From a virus, in IMG/VR virus record IMGVR_UViG_3300020468_000008, positions 1-56,725 of that record: a stretch of 56,725 bases of DNA; one strand, 5' to 3'. The notes under the pieces were generated by a model. It was given only the letters and a program-made list of their open reading frames with translations. It was not told the origin of the DNA and did not search any database. Both the position numbers and the translations under genes were made by a program. Below are positions 42,388 to 51,137 of the stretch, in pieces. Each line of letters starts with the position of its first letter. The first letter of the stretch is position 1.

Positions 42388-44175
42388 ATGGCGTTTAATT
42401 TTCCAAACAGCCCATCCAATGGAGATACTACTACAGTAGGAGGTATTACTTATACTTATAATTCTACATTAGGCGTTTGGAAAAGCACTCCTGCAACAGC
42501 AGCTACTCCTGCTATTACTAGTGATGGTTCTACCCCAAGTTTATCTTCTGGAATTACTGCTGCCGAAATAAAAACTTTACTTGGAGTTACTACTGATATA
42601 TCGGCTGTAGTAAATGGAGCTCCAACAGGTCTTGATACTTTAGATGAAATAGCTGCTGCTATTAATGATGATACTACTTTTCATACAACAGTAACAAATG
42701 CTTTAGCAGCAAAAGCAGCACTAGCTTCTCCTGCTTTTACAGGTGCTCCTACAGCACCAACAGCAGGGGCAAGTACAAATACTACTCAGTTAGCAACAAC
42801 TGCATTTGTACAGCAAGAAATAGGAACTCCTTTTGTAAAAACAGATTTAAGTGTAACAACTGGAAGTGCAAGCGGCGGAGGCTCTTTATCTTATAATAAC
42901 TCTACTGGAGTATTTAGTTTTACGCCTGCAGGCACTGGATTTAGTGGAGTATTTAGCGATCTTAGTAGTAAGCCAACTACTATATCTGGATATGGTATCA
43001 CAGATGCATTTGATGGTGTCTTTGCATCTCTTAGTAGTAAGCCTACTACCATATCTGGCTACGGCATTACCGATGGATATACTACAGGAGCACATATTGT
43101 TCCTGCAACAACTGATGTATATGATTTAGGCTCTTCAACTCATAGATTTCGACACTTATATCTAAAAGGAAGTAGTATATATTTAGGGGCAGGGTCTGAT
43201 CAAGTTACTTTAACTGCTAGTGGTGGAAAATTACAATCAGGTAGTAATGAATATTTAATTAAAGGCGAAAATATTGACCTAGGAAGCTATAATCTTACTA
43301 CTACTGGCAAAATTTTATTTGCAAATATGTATTCAGCGCTTTCTGATTTACCAAGCGCTACAACGTATCATGGTATGTTTGCACACGTTCACGCAACTGG
43401 AGCAGCATACTTTGCACATGCGGGAAACTGGGTAGAACTTGCAAATAAATCTTATGTAGATACACAAATTACTGGCTTAGTTGACTCTGCGCCAGGTGCA
43501 TTAGATACTTTAAATGAACTTGCAGCAGCTCTTAATGATGATGCAAGTTTTTCCACAACAGTTACAAATAGTTTAGCTGCAAAAGCGCCTTTAGCAAGTC
43601 CTACATTTACAGGAGCCCCTGCAGCACCTACAGCAGGTTCTGGAACAAATACCACTCAACTTGCAACTACTGCATTTGTAACTGCAGCTGTTGCTGCAGG
43701 AGGTGGAGGAGGAGGTGGAGCTTCTGTATCTACTTCTGATTCTGCACCAAGCAGTCCAAGTGATGGAGATCTTTGGTATAATACAAGTGTAGGTGGATTG
43801 TTTGTATACTATCAAGATGCAGACTCTTCCCAATGGGTAGAAATTGTAGGTAAAACAGGTGCTACAGGTCCTGCAGGAGCAGGAGCAGGATCTTTTGTAG
43901 AAAAAACTTCATCATATACAGCAGTTGCAGGGGATAAATTAATAGTAGATACATCTAATGCTGTTACTATAACTTTGCCTACAAGTGCAACAATAGGCGA
44001 TGAAATAAGAGTTATAGATGGTACTGGAAACGCAAATACAAATAATATTACTATTGCAAGAAATGGGCATAAAATTCAAGGTGCAGCATCAAATTTAACA
44101 GTAGGTACAGAACGAGCCGCATTTGGCCTGGTATATTATAATGCAGCCCAAGGCTGGCTGTTAACGGAGCGATAA
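42388..44175 (+). CDS. Adhesin/fibre 1 of the modular array (595 residues)
   Basis: AGGAG lies just upstream. It starts with the array's common N-terminal module (FNFPNSPSNGDTTTVGGITY, then TYNSTLGVW). Next are two LASP.FTGAPTAPTAG...TTAFV fibre modules, GYGITD repeats, GSSTHRFRHLYLKGSSIYLG, the SATTYHGMFAHVHATGAAYF module shared with the 37694 gene, DSAPSSPSDGDLWYNTS with FVYYQDADSSQWVEI, and a short collagen-like GATGPAGAGAG. The last 85 residues are a compact beta domain (GDKLIVDTSNAVTITLPTSA) like the C-terminal heads of many phage fibres. It is the first of six proteins with this N-terminal module. Confidence 0.85.
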   Translation: MAFNFPNSPSNGDTTTVGGITYTYNSTLGVWKSTPATAATPAITSDGSTPSLSSGITAAEIKTLLGVTTDISAVVNGAPTGLDTLDEIAAAINDDTTFHTTVTNALAAKAALASPAFTGAPTAPTAGASTNTTQLATTAFVQQEIGTPFVKTDLSVTTGSASGGGSLSYNNSTGVFSFTPAGTGFSGVFSDLSSKPTTISGYGITDAFDGVFASLSSKPTTISGYGITDGYTTGAHIVPATTDVYDLGSSTHRFRHLYLKGSSIYLGAGSDQVTLTASGGKLQSGSNEYLIKGENIDLGSYNLTTTGKILFANMYSALSDLPSATTYHGMFAHVHATGAAYFAHAGNWVELANKSYVDTQITGLVDSAPGALDTLNELAAALNDDASFSTTVTNSLAAKAPLASPTFTGAPAAPTAGSGTNTTQLATTAFVTAAVAAGGGGGGGASVSTSDSAPSSPSDGDLWYNTSVGGLFVYYQDADSSQWVEIVGKTGATGPAGAGAGSFVEKTSSYTAVAGDKLIVDTSNAVTITLPTSATIGDEIRVIDGTGNANTNNITIARNGHKIQGAASNLTVGTERAAFGLVYYNAAQGWLLTER

Positions 44176-45494
44176 TGGCAACTTATTCAAGCATAAGATA
44201 TGTTTCTACAGGAGGTGGGGGTGCAGGAGTAACTGTATACGCAAACTTTGCTGCATTTCCTGCAAGCCCGAGTGAAGGAGACTTAGCATACGCAAACGAT
44301 ACAGACGCTTTGTATGTGCGAAAAGGTTCTTCATGGAATAGAATTGATAGTGGCGAAGAAGCGCCTGTAATTCTTACTGAACCTCCTACAGCAACTCAAA
44401 ATTTAGCTATTGATGGAACAACAAAAGTAGTTACAATGACTGCTCAAGATCCTGAAGGATTTGGTATTACTTATGGAATTGCATATGCTACCGCAAACAA
44501 TGCTCGTCCTACTCAACTAAGTGCTGATACTACTATAAATCAAGGCACGGGAGCATATACTTTTACTCCCTCTACAACTCAAGCCCATGCAGGAAATTTT
44601 AAAGCGCGACTAAGTGCTTCAGATGGGGCAAAAACTACGACTCGACTAGTAAATTTTGGACTATCATTTAATGTAACACTTAGCTACCTTGTTGTAGCAG
44701 GAGGAGGTGCAGGAGGTAAAGGCGTATCTGGAGGTGGTGGCGGTGCTGGAGGTTTACTTTATAGCACTAGTGGAAGTTTTCCTTTAAATACAAACTTTAC
44801 AGTCGCAGTAGGGGCAGGAGGTGCATATGTTTCGGCAAATGCAGATGGTAATGCTGGAGCCAACTCTAGTATTTCGGGTTCCGGACTCACTACTATTACC
44901 GCCATAGGCGGAGGCGGTGGTGGAGGACAAAAAGCATCTACTTCTACTGCTGCAGAACTAGCGGGGGGTTCCGGTGGTGGTGGTACAGGATATAATAACA
45001 CTGGTACAGTTACAGGCCCCGGAGGTAATGCTACTAGTGGTCAGGGTAACGCAGGAGGTACTGGAAGCTATGGAACAGGTTTTGGCGGCGGGGGTGGCGG
45101 TGCCGGTCAAGCCGGAGGCAATCATAATGATTCTGGCAGTGCTCAATCGAAAGGAGGAGACGGCCTAGAGTATAGTATTAGTGGTACAGCTACTTACTAC
45201 GCAGGTGGAGGCGGTGGCGGTGGCTATAACACTTCGGGCAAGGCAGGAGGACAGGGCGGAGCTGGAAATGGCGGTTCAAGAGCTGCTATTGGAGGAGATG
45301 CTACAGCTAACACTGGTGGTGGAGGAGGTGGAGTAAGTGATGCAGGTCGAAGTGGTGCAGGCGGTAGCGGTATTGTTATTATTCGTGCTGCTAATACATA
45401 CAGTGCCAGCGGCTCTGGCTTTACAGAAACAACCTCTGGATCAGATAAAATTTGGACATTTACAGGCAACGGAACAATAACATTCTCATCATAG
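44175..45494 (+). CDS. Adhesin 2: Ig-like plus glycine-rich domain (439 residues)
   Basis: It overlaps the previous stop (TAATG). The N-terminus (MATYSSIRYVSTGGGGAGVT) lacks the common start module but carries the SEGDLAYANDTDALYVRKGS variant of the internal module. Residues about 70-165 are a cadherin/Ig-like domain (DPEGFGITYGIAYA, NFKARLSASDGAKT). Residues about 170-410 are a glycine-rich domain with YLVVAGGGAGGKG and many GGGG blocks closing with GSGIVIIRA. Such glycine-rich folds form polyglycine-II sandwiches at the tips of phage adhesins such as T-even gp38. Host-surface binding is the likely job. Confidence 0.85.
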   Translation: MATYSSIRYVSTGGGGAGVTVYANFAAFPASPSEGDLAYANDTDALYVRKGSSWNRIDSGEEAPVILTEPPTATQNLAIDGTTKVVTMTAQDPEGFGITYGIAYATANNARPTQLSADTTINQGTGAYTFTPSTTQAHAGNFKARLSASDGAKTTTRLVNFGLSFNVTLSYLVVAGGGAGGKGVSGGGGGAGGLLYSTSGSFPLNTNFTVAVGAGGAYVSANADGNAGANSSISGSGLTTITAIGGGGGGGQKASTSTAAELAGGSGGGGTGYNNTGTVTGPGGNATSGQGNAGGTGSYGTGFGGGGGGAGQAGGNHNDSGSAQSKGGDGLEYSISGTATYYAGGGGGGGYNTSGKAGGQGGAGNGGSRAAIGGDATANTGGGGGGVSDAGRSGAGGSGIVIIRAANTYSASGSGFTETTSGSDKIWTFTGNGTITFSS

Positions 45495-45503
45495 GAGTAG
45501 ATA

Positions 45504-46934
45504 ATGGCAACTAACTTTCCAAACAGTCCTTCAAATGGTGCAACTCATACTTTTGGGGGTACTACATATACCTATAGTACTTCTGTAGGTGCTTGGACTG
45601 CTCCTGCATCTGGGGGAGGGGGAGGTGCCTCCGTAACTGTATCAGAAACTGCTCCTTCTAGTGCTTCTGTAGGAGATCTATGGTTTGATCCAAGTGTATT
45701 GAAGACATTTGTCTACTATAATGATGGTACTGCAAATCAGTGGGTTCAGAATAATCCTACAGGTAGCGGAGGAGGTGGTAGTGCCGGAGCATCTGTAACA
45801 GCATCGGATACTGCTCCCTCTTCTCCAAGTGCAGGAGATTTATGGTATAAGTCAGACACAAATGCACTATATGTATACTATAACGATGGAGACTCAAGTC
45901 AATGGGTCGGAATATCTGGACCTGCTGGAGCCACGGGAGCTACGGGAGCCACGGGAGCCACGGGAGCTGCTGCTACTGGCTATGGACAAGTTCCAATTGT
46001 TTATACAGAGCCACCTACAACTCATACTTTAAATAGTGATGGTAGTACTAGCACTGTGCAGATGCAGGCAGTTGATCCTGAAGGAACCTCAATCACCTAT
46101 GCAATTGCATATGCAAATGCTACAAATGCACGCCCAAATCAACTTGCAGCAGATACAAGTATAAATCAAACTACAGGAACTTTTACTTTTGATCCTTCTA
46201 CAACTACTTCTCATGCAGGAAGTTTTAAAGCACGACTAAGTGCTTCAGATGGAATTACACACGCTACTCGTTTTGTAGATTTTACTTTGAGTTTTTATCC
46301 TATTGCGAGCAGTGCTATACTTGCACAATATCATTTTTATGACACAAATTCGTATAATCCTTCTACAAGTACGACTGCCTTGAATGATATTTCAGGAAAT
46401 AGTAATAATCAAACAATTACTAATCCTGGGACTCATACTTCAGACAGTAATCTGACTTTTAATGCTAACACTTATATTAATTTCACTGGTTTGAATGCAA
46501 CAAAAGCTTGGTTTGTATTACTGTATCCTACTACTGGATGGGATGCGACAGTTTTATGGAATGAGGGCACTGCTGGCAGTGTTTTTCACTCGACTTTCCA
46601 TTCTACCGATTCATCACATGGTTACTATAGTGGTTATTCAGCTCACTCTGGAGAAACAATTGTAGATAGAGTTAATGGTACAAATCCAACTAATAGACAG
46701 ACAGCATATAATGCTATTGATATAGGTAAAATGAATAGTGTTATAAACTCAGGAACAAATATGACACCTGGACTTCAATACGCTAATTACCCAAGTTGGG
46801 ATGATGAACACCTTGTAAGAGCAATGGTATTTTTTAATAGAGCAATTACTTTAACAGAAATGGAAGCTTTACACAATTTCTATAGAACAAATTGGCTTGC
46901 AGCAGGCGGCACAATGCCAACGTGGGGTAACTAA
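45504..46934 (+). CDS. Adhesin 3: Ig-like plus ConA-like domain (476 residues)
   Basis: GGAG lies upstream. Common N-terminal module (TNFPNSPSNGATHTFGGTTY, then YSTSVGAW), two copies of the SAPSS...GDLW....FVYY..G....W module, a collagen-like GATGATGATGATGAAATG stretch at about 145-165 and the Ig-like domain (DPEGTSITYAIAYA, FKARLSASDGITHA). The last 200 residues look like a concanavalin-type lectin domain that has lost the usual DG.W motif (STTALNDISGNSNNQTITNP, YINFTGLNATKAWFVLLYPT, MVFFNRAITLTEMEALHNFY). Carbohydrate binding is likely. The next gene begins two bases later. Confidence 0.83.
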   Translation: MATNFPNSPSNGATHTFGGTTYTYSTSVGAWTAPASGGGGGASVTVSETAPSSASVGDLWFDPSVLKTFVYYNDGTANQWVQNNPTGSGGGGSAGASVTASDTAPSSPSAGDLWYKSDTNALYVYYNDGDSSQWVGISGPAGATGATGATGATGAAATGYGQVPIVYTEPPTTHTLNSDGSTSTVQMQAVDPEGTSITYAIAYANATNARPNQLAADTSINQTTGTFTFDPSTTTSHAGSFKARLSASDGITHATRFVDFTLSFYPIASSAILAQYHFYDTNSYNPSTSTTALNDISGNSNNQTITNPGTHTSDSNLTFNANTYINFTGLNATKAWFVLLYPTTGWDATVLWNEGTAGSVFHSTFHSTDSSHGYYSGYSAHSGETIVDRVNGTNPTNRQTAYNAIDIGKMNSVINSGTNMTPGLQYANYPSWDDEHLVRAMVFFNRAITLTEMEALHNFYRTNWLAAGGTMPTWGN

Positions 46935-46935
46935 A

Positions 46936-48276
46936 ATGGCGATTAATTTTCCAAATAGCCCATCAAACGGGGCAACTCATACAGCTGCAGGCCAGACATT
47001 TACATATGATGGCACTGCAGGAGTATGGAATCCTCAAGAAGGTACTCCTGTATCTACGGGTACAAGTGCGCCTTCGAGCCCCTCTGCTGGTGATCTTTGG
47101 TTTGATACATCTTCGGGCACTCTTTACTTTTATTATGCCGATGGTTCTTCCAATCAATGGATTGGTGTAAGTGGTCCTGCTGGAGCCACTGGAGCCACTG
47201 GAGCAACAGGTGCGGCGGGAGCAAATGCTGCCCCAGTAAGCTATACGGCACAAACAAATCTTCCGAGCTCTGGAAATACTGTAGGATCTTTTGCATGGCT
47301 TACAAGTACAAATCAACTAGCAGTAGCAGAATCTACAAGTAATTGGAGTATATTCACTAGAGATACTACAACTGATTTTACTGCAACAGGAGGAACAACT
47401 TCAACATACACAGGAGATGGAACAAATGGAACAAATGGTGTTGGCTATAAAGTTCATATTTTTACTTCTTCTGGAAACTTTGTAACAAGTGCATCAAAAA
47501 GTTTTGATTATATTGTAGTTGCAGGAGGAGGTTCTGGAGGACCAAGACACTCTGGTGGTGGAGGTGCTGGAGGATATATTGCACAAACAGGAGTAACAAT
47601 TGCGGCAGGAACGCATGCAATTGTAATCGGAGGTGGCGGTGCTGGAATCGCAGCGTCTGCGGGCACTGCCGGAAATAATGGTAGTAATACGACTTTTAAC
47701 AGTCATACTGCTATAGGAGGTGGAGGTGGTGGTTATTCAACGACTGCTGCGGGTAATGGTGGGTCCGGAGGCGGTTCTTCAAGTTGGAACAGTCTTACTA
47801 GTCAAGGTAGTGGAACAACCGGACAAGGATATGCTGGCGGGGCTGGATTTTTTCAAAGTGCAGGAGATATTCGAGTCTCCGGAGGAGGTGGAGGTGCTTC
47901 CGAAGTCGGTGAAAGTGGTAGTGCAACCACAGATGGAGATGGAGGAGACGGAATACAAAATTATATAACCGGTACAGGACACTACTGGGCCGGGGGAGGT
48001 GGTGCTGGTAACTGGAACACTGGTCGAGACGGCGGAGACGGCGGAAAAGGTGGTGGAGGTGGTGGCGGAGCCACTCACGGTAGCGGAGGAACAGGAGACA
48101 CTAATGCTCTAAATGCAGGAGCTAATGGAGAAGGTTCTGGAAATCCTTCTGCAGGAGGCGCGGGAGGTGCAAATACTGGAGGAGGTTCCGGTGGCGGAGC
48201 ACAGACTTATAGCAGTTATGTAGGGGGCTCAGGTAACGGCGGTTCTGGCGTTGTAATTATAAGGTACGAGACATAA
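46936..48276 (+). CDS. Adhesin 4: collagen-like neck plus glycine-rich tip (446 residues)
   Basis: ATG at 46936 is chosen so that the protein starts with the common module (INFPNSPSNGATHTAAGQTF, YDGTAGVW); the earlier ATG at 46897 lies in the previous gene. It then has SAPSSPSAGDLWFDTSSGTL, a collagen-like GPAGATGATGATGAAGA, and a short beta domain. From about residue 190, the glycine-rich tip begins (FDYIVVAGGGSGG, many GGGGGA blocks) and ends with GSGVVIIRYET. No Ig-like domain is present, unlike its neighbours. It is the receptor-binding tip type also seen at 44175 and 53964, but the glycine-rich core sequence differs. Confidence 0.85.
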   Translation: MAINFPNSPSNGATHTAAGQTFTYDGTAGVWNPQEGTPVSTGTSAPSSPSAGDLWFDTSSGTLYFYYADGSSNQWIGVSGPAGATGATGATGAAGANAAPVSYTAQTNLPSSGNTVGSFAWLTSTNQLAVAESTSNWSIFTRDTTTDFTATGGTTSTYTGDGTNGTNGVGYKVHIFTSSGNFVTSASKSFDYIVVAGGGSGGPRHSGGGGAGGYIAQTGVTIAAGTHAIVIGGGGAGIAASAGTAGNNGSNTTFNSHTAIGGGGGGYSTTAAGNGGSGGGSSSWNSLTSQGSGTTGQGYAGGAGFFQSAGDIRVSGGGGGASEVGESGSATTDGDGGDGIQNYITGTGHYWAGGGGAGNWNTGRDGGDGGKGGGGGGGATHGSGGTGDTNALNAGANGEGSGNPSAGGAGGANTGGGSGGGAQTYSSYVGGSGNGGSGVVIIRYET

Positions 48277-48277
48277 A

Positions 48278-48589
48278 ATGGCACACTACGCAAAAGTAAA
48301 AAATGGAATAGTAGAGACTGTAATTGTAGCAGAGGCAGAGTTTTTTGAAACTTTTGTTGATAATTCTCCAGGTGAGTGGATTCAAACATCCTATAATACA
48401 CGTGGAGGAATACACTACGATCCTGTAACTGGAGAGCCTAGCGAAGATCAAAGCAAAGCTTTGCGAAAAAATTATGCAACTCCGGGAGGCTCTTATAATA
48501 AAGAAGCGGATGTATTTTATCATCCCCAGCCCGGAGCAGATTGGACACTAGATACTACTACGTACCTGTGGAAGGCCCCAGAGGAGTAA
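48278..48589 (+). CDS. Small fibre-associated protein, marine-phage family (103 residues)
   Basis: Starts one base after adhesin 4. The sequence pattern (MAHYAKVKNGIVETVIVAEA, then WIQTSYNTRGGIHYDP, LRKNYATPGGSYN and a W-rich end WTLDTTTYLWKAP) matches a small protein that I know to be widespread among cyanophages and other marine phages beside fibre genes. Its function is not established; a role in fibre assembly or as a fibre cap has been guessed. It is the only small, non-modular gene inside the adhesin array. Confidence 0.85.
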   Translation: MAHYAKVKNGIVETVIVAEAEFFETFVDNSPGEWIQTSYNTRGGIHYDPVTGEPSEDQSKALRKNYATPGGSYNKEADVFYHPQPGADWTLDTTTYLWKAPEE

Positions 48590-48592
48590 AGA

Positions 48593-51133
48593 ATGACAGC
48601 GTTAAACTTTCCAGACAGTCCTAGCAATGGTGATACATACCAAGGGTATACGTACAATAGTACAAAAACTGCTTGGGCTAAACCAGATACTCCAGATCCT
48701 GATGCAAGAACCGCAGTATACGCAAACATTGCAGCACTGCCTACAAGTGGCACTGCTGGTGATATGGCATATGTAACTGCCACAAATCGACTTTATTTGT
48801 GGAATGGTTCAGGCTGGTACAATATTGCACTTATTAATACTACCCCTTCAATCTCTGGAGTAAGTGCTACTTACAACTTGGCAATTGATGGCACTGCCAC
48901 AACTGTAACGATTACAGCTTCTGACCCAGAAGGGCTGCCAATTACATACAGCATTGTTTCTGATACTTCTGGAAATACTGCGACAGTAACGCAAGGTACG
49001 GGTGCAAGTACAAATGTATTTACAATTACTCCTTCAACAAATACGGCTCATGCAGGAACTTTCTCGCTTACTTTCCGTGCTTCAGATGGTGTAAATATTG
49101 CATCGTCGGCAGCATCGTTTACGCTTGTGTTTAGTGTACAAAATCAAAAATATACAACTGCTTTGTTTACTTCAGTAGGTGCAAATAATGCTACAAATGC
49201 CTCATTTGATGATAAGTCTACTAGCAATCATACAATTTTAGCAGGGGGAGAGGCTCATCAAACTACATTTAGTCCTTATCGACATGGAGGGCACTCTGTA
49301 TATTTAGATGGAGACGATGCAATAGGTGTAGGAGTTGGCTCCTATGCATTGGATTGGAGTAATGGACAAACTTGGACAGTTGAATTCTGGATGAAAAGAC
49401 AAGGTAGAAATCCAGACGGACACCTATTTATGAAGTATCCTGGAAGTGGTTCAAATATTAGCGGTATACGTGCGTATGTAAGCGGAAGTGAAGGAAGAAT
49501 TGGACTTCACTACAATAGTGGTACAGAGTTGACCACTGCTGGTACTAGAGCAGATATTGCAGATGGAGACTGGCATCATGTTGCAGTAACTCGTGGAAGC
49601 GGATATTTTAAAATCTGGGTGGATGGCCAACTAGATGCAACGGTCAGTAATTCAGATGCAGATGGCATGGCTAGTAGTAGTAGCTGGGCAATTGGACGGC
49701 ATGGAAGTGGAACTGCAAGTTCTTATTTAAAAGATACTCTTCTTCGAGATTTTCGAATTGTAGGAAGTGAAGTATATACATCAAACTTTACTGCTCCTAC
49801 CGAAACTTTAACAGCGATATCAGGAACTCAAGTACTTATAGCAAATAATTTGCCATACTTAAAAGATTCAAGTAGTAATGCAACTCCTTTGACTTATTAT
49901 GGGGATCCTTCGATTGAAGGAGCAGGGCCGTTTGATAAGCTAGAATACACAGCAGCAACGCATTTAGGATCTGCACATTTTGATAGTAGCGGCGATTATT
50001 TAATGGCTCCCTCTGGTACTATATCAAGTCAAAATAACAGTGCTGATTTTAATTTTTCAAGCGGAGCATGGACATGGGAGGCTTGGATATATCCTTCAAG
50101 TTTGACAAGTCCTGCATCTCCTCATGTATTTACATCTCGTTATAATGGTACTTATAGAAGCTCTTTTTACTATAATTCTAGCGCCAGTCAACTTACGTAT
50201 TGGTCAAACGGCAGTGCAAGAATATCAGGCCCTGCATTAAATCAAAATCAGTGGTACCATGTAGCTTTATCTTCTGACGGCACAACAACAACTATGTGGG
50301 TAAATGGAGAATCTAAAGGAACTACTACTCATATGCAATCAAATTATGATCAAACAATGTATGTGGGAGCTGCAGCAGGGGCGAGTCTAGAGACTGCAGG
50401 GTACTGGAACGGAAACATTACAGATGCTCGCGTAGTAAAAGGAACTCAAGTATACACAAGTAATTTTACTCCTCCAGCAGCACCTCTCACGGCAGTTACA
50501 AATACAAAACTACTTATACAAAATACTGATGGAGGTATCATTGATAGGTCTCAAGGACAACGGCGAATAAAGTTAATAGGAGATGTAAAATCTTCTACTA
50601 CTCAAAATAAATTTTTAAGCTCTTCAATAAAGTTTGATGATAACGGTGATTACATACTTTTAAAGCCTGGACAAACCTTTTGTTTTGGCACTAAAGATTT
50701 TACAGTAGAATACTGGATTTATTATAATGCGATAGGAAACTATGATTATGTATATGATGGTAGAAATAGTAGCCAAACTACAGGGTCTTGGAGTGTAGCT
50801 CATGGTTACGGTGGAGGAAATGCCACGATACTTCAGTGGGCAAGTGGAGGTGGCGCAGTTCTTACTGCCGCCAGTAATCCGTCTACAAATCAATGGGTGC
50901 ATGTTGCATTCTGCAGAAGTGGCTCAACCTTAAAACTATTCTATGATGGGACTGAAAACCAAAGTGTTACAGATACTACAAACTACTCTACAAATCTTAC
51001 TCATTCTTACTTTGGATGTAGACACAGTGTCGAACATTATTTAAATGCATACCTAAGTGATTTTCGAGTAACAAACGGCCTCGCAAGATACACAGCTAAT
51101 TTCACAGCCCCAACGGCAGCATTAAAGGGATAA
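48593..51133 (+). CDS. Adhesin 5: Ig-like plus three LamG/ConA-like domains (846 residues)
   Basis: Shortened common module (LNFPDSPSNGDTYQGYTYNS, KTAWAKP), the AALPTSGTAGDMAYVTATNR module, an Ig/cadherin-like domain (DPEGLPITYSIVSDTSG, FSLTFRASDGVNIA) and three consecutive concanavalin/LamG-type domains at roughly 185-405, 410-625 and 625-846. Each shows WT.EFW or WTWEAWIY, W.HVA..R....K...DG and a closing LRDFRI/ARVVKGTQVYTSNFTPP/FRVTNGLARYTANFTAPTA strand. LamG folds bind sugars, so glycan recognition is likely. It is a close paralogue of the next gene. Confidence 0.88.
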   Translation: MTALNFPDSPSNGDTYQGYTYNSTKTAWAKPDTPDPDARTAVYANIAALPTSGTAGDMAYVTATNRLYLWNGSGWYNIALINTTPSISGVSATYNLAIDGTATTVTITASDPEGLPITYSIVSDTSGNTATVTQGTGASTNVFTITPSTNTAHAGTFSLTFRASDGVNIASSAASFTLVFSVQNQKYTTALFTSVGANNATNASFDDKSTSNHTILAGGEAHQTTFSPYRHGGHSVYLDGDDAIGVGVGSYALDWSNGQTWTVEFWMKRQGRNPDGHLFMKYPGSGSNISGIRAYVSGSEGRIGLHYNSGTELTTAGTRADIADGDWHHVAVTRGSGYFKIWVDGQLDATVSNSDADGMASSSSWAIGRHGSGTASSYLKDTLLRDFRIVGSEVYTSNFTAPTETLTAISGTQVLIANNLPYLKDSSSNATPLTYYGDPSIEGAGPFDKLEYTAATHLGSAHFDSSGDYLMAPSGTISSQNNSADFNFSSGAWTWEAWIYPSSLTSPASPHVFTSRYNGTYRSSFYYNSSASQLTYWSNGSARISGPALNQNQWYHVALSSDGTTTTMWVNGESKGTTTHMQSNYDQTMYVGAAAGASLETAGYWNGNITDARVVKGTQVYTSNFTPPAAPLTAVTNTKLLIQNTDGGIIDRSQGQRRIKLIGDVKSSTTQNKFLSSSIKFDDNGDYILLKPGQTFCFGTKDFTVEYWIYYNAIGNYDYVYDGRNSSQTTGSWSVAHGYGGGNATILQWASGGGAVLTAASNPSTNQWVHVAFCRSGSTLKLFYDGTENQSVTDTTNYSTNLTHSYFGCRHSVEHYLNAYLSDFRVTNGLARYTANFTAPTAALKG

Positions 51134-51137
51134 TACA

